Shown: piece by piece, positions 42,278 through 55,500 of the stretch
Layout: the number at the start of each line of letters is the position of its first letter
Numbering within the stretch: position 1 is the first letter of the stretch
From: Neocallimastix lanati (nom. inval.)
Lineage: Eukaryota > Neocallimastigomycota > Neocallimastigomycetes > Neocallimastigales > Neocallimastigaceae
DNA: 64,000 nucleotides
Assembly (NCBI GenBank): GCA_016946835.1
Contig: JACVTC010000003.1
Coordinates: forward strand, 1,191,001 to 1,255,000
Direction of reading: 5' to 3'
Program-made: the position numbers and the translations under genes
Notes under the pieces: model-generated
The model's input: the letters and a program-made list of their open reading frames with translations, nothing else
The model's database searches: none
Told to the model about the DNA's origin: nothing

Positions 42278-42315
<38 letters not shown>

Positions 42316-44024
42316 CAAGTTCAGTTATAATTAATTAAAAATATAGTATAAATAAATTAAATGTAAATAGAAAAAAAGGAAAAGATAATTTCTAAATGCT
42401 ACTTATCATATAAAAATTAATGAGAAAAAATAATTATAACTATCATTTATTTCATATATATATAAACTGACTTTTGTTTTTTAAAATTTTCCTTCTTTTT
42501 TTTTTTTTATAAAAAAAAATTTACACCATTTTTTCTATTATTACGCTCAATAGGTATATATGCAACAACAATTAGAAAGTCTATTTTTTATAATATTTAT
42601 ATATTCTATATTATTTTTATTTTAAAGTAATAATAATATTTATTTATTTATTTATTTATTTATTATTCATTATTTATTCATTATTTTGAGTAATTGGATA
42701 CCTGTATTATTTATGCATTTTATTATTATAAAACTCTATATATTTTTCTCATTTATTTTTGTTTAACTAAAAATTCAATTTATTCATTTATTATGGCTTA
42801 TATTTTATGAACTCATTTATTTACTATTTAATTATTTATTCATTTACATAATAATAATTTTTCCATCTGTCCATTTTATTAAATTTTTTTATTTTTTATG
42901 TTCTATTTTTTATTTTTAGTTTTTTTTTTTTTTTTTTTAACTTGTTAGTTATCAATAATTAAAAATAGATTGAATGTTTTATTTCTATTTAATTTTAATA
43001 ATTATTAAAACTATCCGTAATAATATTGATAAATATAATTTACTTGTTGTATAAAAGTGAATACAATGTTATATAAAAAATATATTAAATAATATATTTA
43101 TAAATTAATTTTAATATATATATTATTATGAATATATATTATTTTATATAAGATTCTCATATACATTAATATAAATTGGTTAAGTTTAAGAAAGTTTTTA
43201 AAATTTATAAAAAAATATTAAAATTTAAATTATATTAATCATCACATAATAAAATTTTATCAAAACATTTTAAATAGAATAGTGCAATATATAATATAGT
43301 ATAATAGATAAAGATTTAATATTGTTTATGATTTTTATTTTATAATTTTTTTATTACAAAAAATATTATTATTTAAGATTTTTATATTCCCTTCTTTTTT
43401 TTTAATAAAAAATAAAATTATTAATATATATATTATTTGATATTTATTTTAATAAAATTTATTTTTTAATTTTTTTTTTTTTATTATTATAATTCAATAA
43501 AATTAAATAAATAATAAATAATTAAATATTAAATAAATAATATATATATAATTAAATAAAAATTTAAATAAATAAATAAATAAAAATTAGATAAAAGAGG
43601 ATTCTTTGATTAAATTTTACAATAAACCATTTTTATTTTTTATTTTCTCTATAAAATTTTTTCTTTTATGTAATTTAAATTTCAAACTTTTTTTTTTTAT
43701 TTTATTATTATTATAAAGCTTCTATATTTAAATTTATATAATAATAATAAGAAGAAAATATTATAAATAATATATATATAAACCTAAAAGACAAACTTTT
43801 TTTTATTTTTTTTCCTAAAGAAATATATTTCTAAATGTATTAATATTTTAATTTAGATTATTCTGACTGAAGAAAATTAATAAAAAAAAAAAAAAAGCAT
43901 CAATTATTAATTGATTATAAACAAAAAATACAAATAAAATAAAAATATCGAAAATAAAATAGAAATATAAATGTTTATAATACTAAGATATTAATAACTT
44001 ATTATAAAAAAAAAAAAAGAAAAG

Positions 44025-44079
<55 letters not shown>

Positions 44080-44442
44080 AGAAAAAAAAAAAAAAAAGGC
44101 AAATTATTAATATAAATATTATTGTTATAGAATTTATAAAAAAAATAAATACTTTTAATACTACTTTTTTTATATAAATTCTTTAATTTTTATTTTTTTT
44201 TTTAAAAAAAAAAAAAATATTATAATTATATTTTTGATACTCATAAAATAAAATAGAAAATTTAGTCATTACTAAATAAAAAATATGAAATAAATTTCAT
44301 AATTTAATAACAAAAAAGTAATTTTAAAACAGAAATTAATTCATAAATCGAAAAATTAAACAGCAATTTATTTATCATTATAAATTAAAATCACATATTT
44401 AAATATTCTTATGAATTATTTTTAAACTTCAATTATATCAAA

Positions 44443-45582
44443 ATGTTCAAAAATATAATATTGCTTTTATTTATTTTCATATATATTGTGTCAGCCCGTG
44501 ATACTACATTAAATTTTAAATGTAAGTTATTGTAACAATATATATTATATATTTTAATTATTAATACATTGATTTTATTTTTAAAAATTATGAATGATTT
44601 CGTAGATCTTATTAATAAAAATATATTTTATAAAAAAAAGATAGTTAACTCTAATAAATATACTTTTTTTTTTTTTAATTGAATAATTTTGAAATAACAG
44701 ATGCCCAAGTAAAATATGAAGAAACTGATGAAGTACAAATTCTTAGTATAAATAATGGAACTTTAAATTATATTATAATAAAAGATGGAATTGATGATAG
44801 CGAAGGAATTTTCCGTCTCGGTATTCAACAAAAATATAAAGATTATTGTAGTTCAAATTGTAAAATATTTGCAAAACCATTAAAAAATACTGGTATTGCA
44901 GCAAGAGAAATAATTAGGTTTATTGAAGTAAGTCATTTATTTTTATAAAATACAATAAAACATAATAAAGAAAATAAATCAATAAATAGTTCATTTATTC
45001 ATAGTTCAAAATAATATCTAAATTCAAAATATTAAATATACGTAAACATAAAATAATAATAATATTGATAATAATGATAATAAATTTGCATTATGTTTTA
45101 TTTTTTTTTTTTTTTGTATTTTGTTTTATTTTTATTTTTATTTTTTATTATGATTTTTTATTATGAATTTTTTCCTATATTTTATTACTATAGTTGCTGT
45201 TATTGATATCGATATTGATATTGATAGTTGTTTTTAATAATGATATTATTATTATAAATTATTATTTTATATAATCAAGTAATAACATAAACTAATAATA
45301 ATATTTAAAAAATTTAATAATAAATTGTAGTTATTTAACCCAGATGGTAAAAAGTCATTAATAAAATATTTTGATGGTAGCGATGTCACAACTGGTTGTG
45401 TCTACAGTAATACTAAAAAATTACAATCAACAGATTCACCAAGTACAGTACCTCTTGATGGTTTATTCTATACTGATTCATCTTCATCATATACCCTTAT
45501 ACAAAATTTCCATGAAGTTTCTATTAAAATTGGTGCATTAGAAGAAAAAACACCATTAGCTGTAATTATATATATTTCATTT

Positions 45583-45634
<52 letters not shown>

Positions 45635-46550
45635 AAAAAAATTTAGTTTTACTATAGTATTAAAAATTGAAATGAATAAGATAGTTACTCATAAAATAAT
45701 AATAAGATAAATAGATCAGCGAATTTAGTTTTATATTAATAGTAATAATAAAAATAATATTATTATTTTTTATTAATTTAAATATAATTTTAACTCGTTA
45801 TTTATTTAAAATTATTTTATAACAATTTTTTTTTCTTTTTTTATAAAAAAAAAAAAAAAAATAGAGAGCTGAATGGTTAAAATTCGTATCAGTTTTTTAT
45901 GGACAGGAAAGAGAAGCTACTCAACTTTTTGATCAAATTGAAGAAAATTATAATTGTAATAGATTATTAGTACAAAATAATAAGCATTTATTAACGCCTA
46001 TGCGTGTAGTTTGGCTCAGTAAATCAGAAGATCAAGATCTTTGGATAATGAATGATTCCCTTTACAAAACTGAATTATTAAAAGATGCAGGTAAATTATA
46101 ATATTTAATAAAAAAAAAATAAATAAGAAATAAATAATAAATAGTAATAATATTAATTTTTTTTTTTTTTTTTTTTATGCATAAACATAAATAAATTAAA
46201 TAAAATAAATATCATAACAAAAAAATAAAAAAAAAAAATAATAATAATGATAATAATAATCTGATTTAAATAGGTGCTGAGGTTTTAACTACAAAAGAAA
46301 GTTCTACAGAAGATTTACATAAAGTATTAAAAAATGCACATTTTGTTATAGATGATACAGATGCATCCTATGAAAATTCAGCATTGGACGAATTCTATAA
46401 AAATTATAAATACGATTCTAATTCAGAAAAAGAAGTTAATTTTATAATAAAAAAGAATATTTTAAGAAATGATGGAGCTCGTTCTTCAAGTAATGTTTCA
46501 TCTTGGGATGAAGATTATATAATTTATCCACATCTTGTTTTAGTTGGTAT

Positions 46551-46582
<32 letters not shown>

Positions 46583-47355
46583 TTTGTTTGTTTTTTTATT
46601 GTCCTATATAATAAATAATAAATATTTTAATGTTTATATCATTAATATTTTTATTATGATAATAATAATAAATAATAAATAATTATTAATAAATTTAATT
46701 AATTTATATTTATATAATATTTATATATATATATATTAAATATAATTTAAATAATCATTATTAATAATAATATAAAAATAAAATTTACAAAAATACTCGA
46801 AATATTAATAATAATAATAATAATAATATATGATGATGATAATATAAAAAATAAAATTTACAACTATTAAAATAATAAATATTATAATATAATATAATAG
46901 ATTTAATTTATTGGTTCCATCCAAAATTACCAGTTCCCGAAAATTTCAACTTTGAAGTTAGTAATAATTTATTTGATCACCATTACTGGTTCCGTAACAT
47001 AGCAACTAATACAGCAGTTCATATGACCTCAAATATTAAATGTCCAACAGGAATGCCAGATATTCTTACTCAAGCAGTTTGTATTAATATAAATGGCTTC
47101 TACAGTGATTATGGTGATTATTCATCTTTTGATGATAGAGTAACCATTGTTAAAAATTATATTGGAATTTATTGGTATTATATTACTTTTGGTATTTGTG
47201 TCATAGTAGCGGCTGCTGGTGCTACCTACCTTTACGTCAAAGGAAAATATCCTAAAAAGTTTAGAGGTTTTTCCAAGAAAGAAGTTCATTCAGCCTATGA
47301 TGCTGAAGAGGTGAATGGACATCAATTCTATAGATTAGAGGATGATGATTTTTAA
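44443..47355 (+). CDS. Type I membrane protein with periplasmic-binding-protein-like ectodomain (paralogue A), 6 exons
   Basis: A 496-residue predicted surface protein. Exons: 44443-44521, 44701-44927, 45331-45561, 45865-46090, 46274-46546, 46901-47355; all GT...AG, 1491 nt, open throughout. Signal peptide about 1-18 (ends VSA), large ectodomain, one transmembrane helix (about 437-458) and a 38-residue tail with KYPKKFRGFSKK and an acidic end. The ectodomain resembles eukaryotic members of the BtuF/FhuD-type (class III) binding-protein family: a lobe with KPLKNTG..AREIIRFIELF, then EWLKFVSVFYGQEREA, a VVWLSKS strand and late PHLVLVDLIYWFHPK. This assignment rests on pattern recall, not a search. 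Cysteines are conserved with paralogue B (YC..NCK..., TTGC, KCP...AVC), suggesting disulfides. Ligand unknown; iron-siderophore, haem or cobalamin are family precedents. Confidence 0.78.
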
Positions 47356-47597
47356 AAATTTTTAGAATTTCAAAAAAAAAAAAAAAAAAAAAAAAAAATT
47401 ATTGAATTATTATTTTAGATTTATTAAAATGAATATATATATTTAATGCAATAAATATTTAAATATAATATATATATGTATTTTATATTATATATTCAAT
47501 TTTTGGATGAAAAAAAAAATTATATATTCATATTACTAACATTAATTTAAAGAAAAATACCAAATAATCTTAATTATAAAAATATAAAAATCATATA

Positions 47598-47651
<54 letters not shown>

Positions 47652-47798
47652 TTTTGGTTAATTCATGTTTTTTATTACTAAAAAAAAAAATATTATATAT
47701 ATGTATATAAATTTATTAAATAGATAAATATTTTATTTTTTTTTTATTTAAATATAATATATATATAAATATGTTTATATATATATATATTATAATTT

Positions 47799-47854
<56 letters not shown>

Positions 47855-48754
47855 ATAAATACAAACACAAACAAAATTGAACACAAACAAAAATAAATAC
47901 ACAAACAATTCAAATCATACAAATCAAATCATACAAACAATGCAAATAATACAAACAAACAAACAAAAAAAAAAAAAAAAAAATATAGTATTTTAAATAT
48001 ATATATATGTTTTTAATTATTTAATTAATAATTATTTTTTATTTATTTATTTATTTATTTATTCATAAATAATAATCATTTATATAGTCAATTTTTTTTT
48101 TTTATTTTTTTTTTTTTTTTTTTTATTCATTCATATTTTTTTTAATTTTTATTTTTATTTTAAATTTATTTTTATTTTTTTGTTGAAACTGTTAATGTAT
48201 ATTTATATATATATATATATATTTATTCTTTCTTTTCATTCGTTTATAAACCTTGAAAAAAATTAAAAAAAATTTTTTTTTTTTTTTATTTCTTTATTAT
48301 AAAATTTTGTTTTAAAATTTATACATATAATATAATAATAATAATAAATAATAAATAATTAATGACAAAAAATTAATAATAATAATAAAAATAAAAAGAT
48401 GATAAATAAAAAATAATAAAGTATATAATAATATATAATAAAATAAAATATAAAATAAAAATTAACATTAAAAATAAAAATTATAAAATGTAATATAAAA
48501 AAAATAATAAAAAATAATAAAAAAATAATAAAAAATAATAAAAAAATAATAAAAAAAATAATACAAAATAATAATATTCCATAAATTATTATTTATGAAT
48601 ATATTCATATTTATTATTTAATTATATAAATATAAATAGTTTATATTTAAAAATATTAAACATGTATTTTAAAGTAAATAAATATAAATATTTTTTTATA
48701 TATATTTAAAAATATATGTTTAAAGCTTTTTTTTTTTTTTTTTTTTTATTTTAT
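47356..48754. other. AT-rich intergenic sequence
   Basis: A tract 47811-47853, an AC-rich patch with CAAA units (47854-47968), TA repeats and AATAATAAAA repeats (48498-48570). No gene is seen. Confidence 0.5.
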
Positions 48755-49318
48755 TTTATTTGATTTGATTTGATTTGATTTGATTTGATTTATTTTTATT
48801 TGATTTGATTTTATTTGGGCGTTCAATATATAAAAAAAATTAAAGTTAATGATGGGGATGGGTAACAAAGACAATTAGTTGATAATATTTTTTAAACAAA
48901 GTTCAACGTTTGTTAGAAACTCTGCAATTCCCCACAAAATACGGAACAGTCGACAAACAAACGTAATACCATTAATTTGTCGATCTTTTAGATTGATGAT
49001 GAAATGGTATTATATCCGTTGAATCTATTAAATCTACTGTTGCTAAGAGCGTCGACTTCGAAATGATAAGGCATGGATTTTCACCTCCCAGTGAAAGATC
49101 TGATACAGATTCGTTTGATAACACTAATACTGAAATTATTACTCGCAAATAATGGACATGATGTTATCATCGATGAATGGGAAAAGTTAGAAACTATTGC
49201 TTCTAACACACTTTTATAATTATATAATATATAATATGATATTTCATGTATTTTATTTTTTTTTTCTTTAAAATCATATAATTTTATTATTATTATAAAT
49301 TAAACAAAATCTTCTCAA

Positions 49319-49362
<44 letters not shown>

Positions 49363-49384
49363 GATTTGATTTGATTTGATTTTT
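48755..49384 (+). mobile_element. Short LINE copy with inverted 5' part, in a TTTGA microsatellite
   Basis: 49000-49219 encodes in the plus direction the LINE C-terminus (VAKSVDF...SDTDS..., then IDEWEKLETIAS). A 3' UTR and A tail follow (49323-49355). The left part, about 48840-48965, matches the adjacent upstream LINE segment in inverse orientation (CCCCACAAAATA, intact position about 635). TTTGA repeats flank both ends (48759-48791 and 49356-49384), which fits a target duplication of the microsatellite. The 3' UTR is nearly the same as that of the copy at 60840-61177, so both belong to a second subfamily. Confidence 0.78.
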
Positions 49385-49554
49385 ATATTTATATATAAAT
49401 ATATATATATATATGTAATTTTTTTATCATATTTTTTTGTCATAAACCGATTTTATTTTATTGTAAGAAAACCACCACAAATGAATATATTTTTATTTCC
49501 AAAAAAAAAATATTTGTTTGGTGGGGATATGTATAGATGTTTTGAACTTAAAAA

Positions 49555-50580
49555 ATGAAACTAATGATCACAATAAATTTGATCTATCATACAAAGAATG
49601 AATTATAAAAGTTAGAAAAGCGCTTTATTCCATTATAAGATTTCTTAAAGAATCCTCATATTTCTATATCCCTTATAAACGAAATATTATTTTCTGCTAT
49701 AGTAAATGGCCAAGTTTTGGTATTATGTACCTCTAATTAAATCAAACAAAGAAAGAACGAGAAGTACACAGATACTCTAGTTAATATAGAATTATACTGG
49801 ATTGAAGGATTTTCCGATACAAGTACTTTTACACATCTTTTTATTGTGTTTTCTGAGAAACTTAACATTTCTCCTCTATTTGGAGAAATATGCAAAATAT
49901 GTGATTGATCAGATAAGATGTTTTAAAAAATAGAAAAACTCCAATTGTATTATGTATTATCTCTGCTTTACTTTGAGAGATATCACGTTGTTGGACATCA
50001 TATATGAGATAAAGAAAAAATAATTTTAGCAGACAAATTAGATAAATAAATTCCCATCAAAAAAAAAAAAATTGTAAAACTTTACTGGGATAGAGATATG
50101 TGGAAGGAAAAAAGAACAAGGATAAAGCTTATAATAGAAAAATTAAAATATTAAAAAAATAAATTTGAAAAAAAAACTAGAGACTACTTAAAGCTCAATT
50201 TAGATTATCCTGAATATAGTATTGCCATTGGTTTTCAATGGGTACTTCATGCCCGAAGTAGATATAAATTCGATACTCGCGCTTAAGTTTACTGATATGG
50301 TTGAAGACGACTGTCCAAAACGGTGCCCTTGTTGTTATAGAGAAAATAATCACTTTGTATTGGAACAATGGTTTTTCTAAATACCCTCTTTTCCCTGAAT
50401 TCCGAATGAAATATAATATATAGTAATTGAAATTCTATATGAAAAAAAAAAAAAAAAAAAAAAAAATTTTTTGTAATTACCAATTATTTTCCAATATCAA
50501 ATAGTAATGGAAACACTGTTATCACAGATATTAATAATGAAAAGTCAAGTACTGATTCTGATAGTAATAACGAAAAAAAA
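49555..50580 (+). mobile_element. Highly mutated LINE fragment (C-terminal coding)
   Basis: In plus orientation, segments recognisable through stops and shifts include IRKALYSIIRFLKE (intact INYTVNSFFRFLTN), KLYWDRDMW (KFYWENIHY), LNLDYPEYSIAIGFQWV (LSLKYSQFSLGFFWI), the zinc knuckle CPKRCPCC and TDSDSNN. It is interrupted by an A run (50441-50465). It is older and more diverged than the intact copy. Confidence 0.75.
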
Positions 50581-52238
50581 AAAAAAAAAACGAAGAGAGA
50601 AATATAATATAGATTATTAAACTATATTTATATATATATTTAATTATAATAGGATTTTACTTCTTTTTTTCTTTTTCTTTTTCTTCTCCCCTCTTTCTCC
50701 TTTATTAAGTAACATAAGCACTATAAATATATATCTAACAAATAATATATGAAAATGTTTATTTTAAATTATAAAAAATATATATGTTATCTTTTTATAT
50801 ATATATATATATTTTAATAATCTATATTATATTTCTCACTTCTTATTTTATTTTTTTTTTTATTTATAATTTTTTTTATTGTAATTCGTTTTCTTTTTTC
50901 ATCTTATTTAACGTCATAAACTGATTTATATTTATAAAAGAATAATATATATAGTACTTATATATCAATTGATTAAAATATTTTTTCTTTGCATTATTTT
51001 CTAAATTCTCATCAGTAATTTTTATAATAATTTACTATTGCAACAAAAAAAAAATTAATAATTAATTATTATACTTTTTTATAATTAATAAAAAGTAATA
51101 TCCTATATAATATTAAGGTCAATCTCTTCATTAATTATATTCTCTTGTTTACATGACAGTATTATCATAAGTGTATTAAAACTTTTTATTAATTTTATAA
51201 AGTTAAATTAATCATTTAATATTATTATTGCCATTATTATACTTTATTATTATAAAAATTATAAATTTGTTTTATAATAAACAAATTAAATATTACTATA
51301 TTAATAAAGTATATAATTTAAATATATATATATATAAATTATATATTTAATTAATTTTAATTTTTATTTAATGTTCATCTGAACTTTATTGATTATTATA
51401 AAAAAAAAAATAAAAAAAAAAAAAAAAAAAGATGTCATTATTAAATAAATAAATAAATTTTCATATAATATGGGTAAAATTTTATTTATAAAAAAATATT
51501 TATTATAAATTTAAGTTTGAACGGAATTTTTTTTTGTTGCAACATATATATTATTATAAATTAAAGTTTCACCATGTTTAGAAAAAAAATCTTATTATAG
51601 TTTATTATATTCAATTTAATATATATATTATATATATTTTATTTTTTATTTTTAAGAAAATTAATTTATTAAAGAATTTTAACACTGTAAAAAAAAAAAA
51701 AGGTAGAAAGGAAAAAAGCCAATTCATAGGTATTTACAATTAATAATTTGGTATATAATTTAGAATCTAGTGCCTTTTGTATGTGGCTTGTTTTTTTAAT
51801 AATTAAATAAATAATAAATTTTCTTTTTTTTATATATAATTTATTAATATTCAATTATAAAAATAATTTTTTATAATTCTTTTTTAATAGAATATATTAT
51901 TATTTTTTTTTTTTTGAAATAGTTATTTAATAATATATTTAATTAAAAAAAATATATTATTATTTCTTTTAAAATATTTTTACTTATGATTGTATAGAAT
52001 ATCTTAAAAATGTATGGCTTTATTTAAAAAAATTTATACAACTCATTACTAAATGCACAATTGCTAAATGTATGACTCTCCTATAATTTATATAACTTTG
52101 GTTAAATTTCAAATTTCAGATTACAACAGATCAATGTATTCTTATGTTTGATATAATTTTGAATGTATATTATCTTTGTATATATCAGTTTTTATTTATT
52201 GATTGAATAGGATTATATTTCTTTTATTTTTTATTTTT

Positions 52239-52398
52239 ATTTATTTATATATATTTAATTATTTTGTATAAATATAGATTTATTATATCTATTTATTTAT
52301 ATATATTTAATTATTTTGTATAAATATAGATTTATTATATCTATTTATTTATTTATATCTATTAATTTATTTTGTATAAATATAGATTTATTATATCT
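52239..52398. repeat. 52-bp minisatellite, three copies
   Basis: The units 52239-52290 and 52291-52342 are identical; the third (52343-52398) is slightly longer with a few changes. Each ends TATAGATTTATTATATCT. Confidence 0.85.
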
Positions 52399-52640
52399 TT
52401 TCAACATACATACAAATATTTGATGAAATAAATAAATAAAAATATATATATTATACTCTTATAGTTCTATTGGGCAAGAATTATTTTATTTTTTTTTTGG
52501 TATATAATTTATCACTAATAAGTATATTCTAACCCTTCATATATTTTTAAATTTTTTTAATAAAAGATATTTTTAAAAATTTAATAAAAGTTAGCTTCAT
52601 TATAATTATCTTTATATTTTATAATTTTTCAACCTAAAAA

Positions 52641-52686
<46 letters not shown>

Positions 52687-53147
52687 GAATAAATATTTAG
52701 AAATTATACACTTAAATTATAAAAATAATCATAAGATAAAATTAGAATTGCTATTTAAATTAAATTTTAATGTATGATGTTAAAAAATAAAATAAAATTT
52801 GGTACGTTTATTATTGTTTTGTATAAGATGTATTTAAGATACTTAAAATATATATGTATATAAAGTTTACTAATTTTTTATATTGATTTTGCTGTGCATT
52901 ACATGAAATGTGCTTTATTATATACTAAATATATATATATTTCTATTGTAACAACATATGTATTATTTAAAAAAAAATATTATTGTTATTTTAATGATTT
53001 AAAGTCTAAAAAAGGAATATGAAAAATATATCATTTTATTTAAAAAATAAATATTTATATATATTCATTATAAAATTATAAAAACTTATCAATATATATT
53101 TATATATTATATGAATATATATAAAAGAGTAAAGTATTAATAAAATA

Positions 53148-53330
53148 AAAATAGAAAAATATGAATATGATTGAAGTATCGATTGAATAAAATAAAATAA
53201 ATAGAAGAATATGAATATAATTGAAGTACAGATTGAATAAAATAAAATAATAGTAGGATATGAATATAATTGAAGTACAGATTGAATAAAATAAAATAAA
53301 ATAAAATAAAATAAAATGAAATAAAATAAA
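53148..53330. repeat. ~50-bp minisatellite, three copies
   Basis: GATTGAATAAAATAAAATA recurs at 53181, 53231 and 53280, each preceded by ATGAATATAATTGAAGTA-type sequence. It ends in AATAA repeats. Confidence 0.8.
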
Positions 53331-54604
53331 CAATTTTGTTTACAAAAACTGACATTAAATTTTTTTATTTTTTAAAAATTTTAAAGTTTAAATTTTTTCG
53401 TAATATAATTTAATAGTTTTTATTATTAATTTAAATTTTATTACTATGATGATAATTTTAAATTATTAAATATTTCAAGAAGATCAGTTAATGTTTAAAT
53501 TCGAATTTTTAATTTTCATTATTATTATTATTAATTTTTTTTATTTTCGGTATAATAAATATAAATATATTATTATCTCAAATTAAAATTAAATAATTAA
53601 AGGTATGAGAAGGAATAAATAGTTTAATAACTTTTATTATTTAGTAATAATAATAATATTAATAATAATAATAAACTACAATTTAGTAATAATTATATAA
53701 ATAAAAAATCTTTTTTTTTTTTTTTATTATTATTAATTTAATTAGTTATAATGAAATGAATATTTATTTTTTAATCATAGTATTAGACTTATTTTCATTA
53801 ATAATTATTTATTATTATTAATTAAAATATAACGAGATAAATTCAAATAACAATTCCATTTTGAACAAATTTAAAAATGAATCAAATATATAATCAAATA
53901 TTGATTAATTATTATTATTATTATTATTATTTTTTTTAATTAAATGAGTAATTATTTATTTTAACTTCTTATTTTTATTTATATATTAAGTTTTAGTTTT
54001 TATAAACAAGTTATACTTTTTAATATATATTACATTATTGTTTAAATACTTTTTTTTTTTTTTTTTTTTTTTAATGTTCTTTGTTAATTATATATACTAT
54101 TGAATTTTAAAATATTTATAAAAAAAAGTACTAAATAAATTTATTAAAGTTTTAATAATTATTTTTATTTTTATTTACTTTAATTAAAATAACTAATTCG
54201 TTAAATAAAAACCTTTTATATATATTAATATATATAAATACAGGATAATTTTTTTTTTTTTTTTTTTTAAAGTTAATGTTTAATATTTTCAAATATTTAA
54301 ATTTTAAAATAAAATTATGCAATATTGAAGAGAATAAAAAAAATTAAAAATATAAATATAAATATAAATATAAATATAATATTGAATATGAATTTTAGAT
54401 ATTAATATAAATATGAATAAACAAATATAACTATTATAATAAATATAAATATGAATATTAGATATAAATATTAAATATAAATATAAAATGGAATGAATAA
54501 AAATGTAGAATAATCTAAAATTTGATATAAAATGTTACTTGTTAAATACTTTTTTTTTTTCTTTTAGAGTATTTTGAATTCCTTTTTTTTTTTTATTTTT
54601 AATT

Positions 54605-54662
54605 TATGTTGTGTAATATACCATTAACATTGTAATATATAATTAATATATTACACAACATA
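54605..54662. repeat. 16-bp perfect inverted repeat, 26-nt loop
   Basis: The left arm TATGTTGTGTAATATA (54605-54620) is the exact complement of 54647-54662. The G/C content of the arms makes this unlikely by chance in such sequence. Foldback element or hairpin of unknown role. Confidence 0.65.
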
Positions 54663-54992
54663 TTATAATATATTAAATATTATTTTTATTATATATTATA
54701 AACTAAAAAAAATTCATTTATAATATTTCACTTAATTTTAAATCATCTTTTTTTTAATATATTATTTATTTAAAAGAATAACCTCTAATAATAAAAAAAA
54801 AAAAAAGATTTCTGATAAATCGAATGGATATATGTCACGTGTAATTTCAATATGTTATATTAAATGAAATATTTAAGAAAAAAAAATAAATTAAAACCCT
54901 AAATTAAGTAAATTAAATAAATGTCATTTTTTTTTATATACTTTTTTTTACATCCTGAAAAAAAAATATTAAGTTTACAATTCTTTTTCTAT

Positions 54993-55027
<35 letters not shown>

Positions 55028-55386
55028 TTCTATTTTTCATTTTTCATTTTTCATTTTATCTTTTATTCTATTATTTTATTATTCTTAAATTATCAATAAA
55101 ATATTTAATCTTATCCTGTTGCATAGGATACAAATAAAGGTTTTTTTTTTATTTCTTCATTATTTATTTTTTGAAGAAAGAAAGAAAGAAGGAAAGAAAG
55201 AAAAAATTTTTTTTTCATTTAATTTTAATATATGTAAGAACGAATCCTTTTCCGAAGAAATACTTTATATTTGTCTTAATATATTTAAAAAAAAACGGAT
55301 TGATTTTGTGCTATATTAAAAATTATTAAAAATTATTGTAGTCGAAATATGTAAAAAATACTACCAATGATATAACCAAAAAAAAA

Positions 55387-55500
55387 ATAATAAATAATAA
55401 ATAATAAATAAATAATAAATAATAAATAATAAATAGTAAATAATAAATAGTAAATAATAAATAGTAAATAATAAATAGTAAATAATAAATAATAAATAAC
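55387..55500. repeat. AATA-type repeat array with 14-bp higher-order unit
   Basis: ATAATAAATAATAA repeats pass into a regular TAAATAGTAAATAA unit repeated about four times. Confidence 0.7.

Larger units (their letters stand above)
39600..44442. other. 4.8-kb intergenic tract
   Basis: AT-rich. It holds an unidentified coding-like patch (40325-40599), a 43-bp direct duplication (41361-41446), a 30-bp-arm inverted repeat (41935-42029), A tracts (39737-39763, 42282-42312) and A/G tracts (44006-44098). Nothing else is supported. Confidence 0.5.

Noticed and set aside
53100-53355. Two overlapping Phe/Tyr/Ile-rich minus ORFs
   Set aside because: They are translations of the 50-bp minisatellite.
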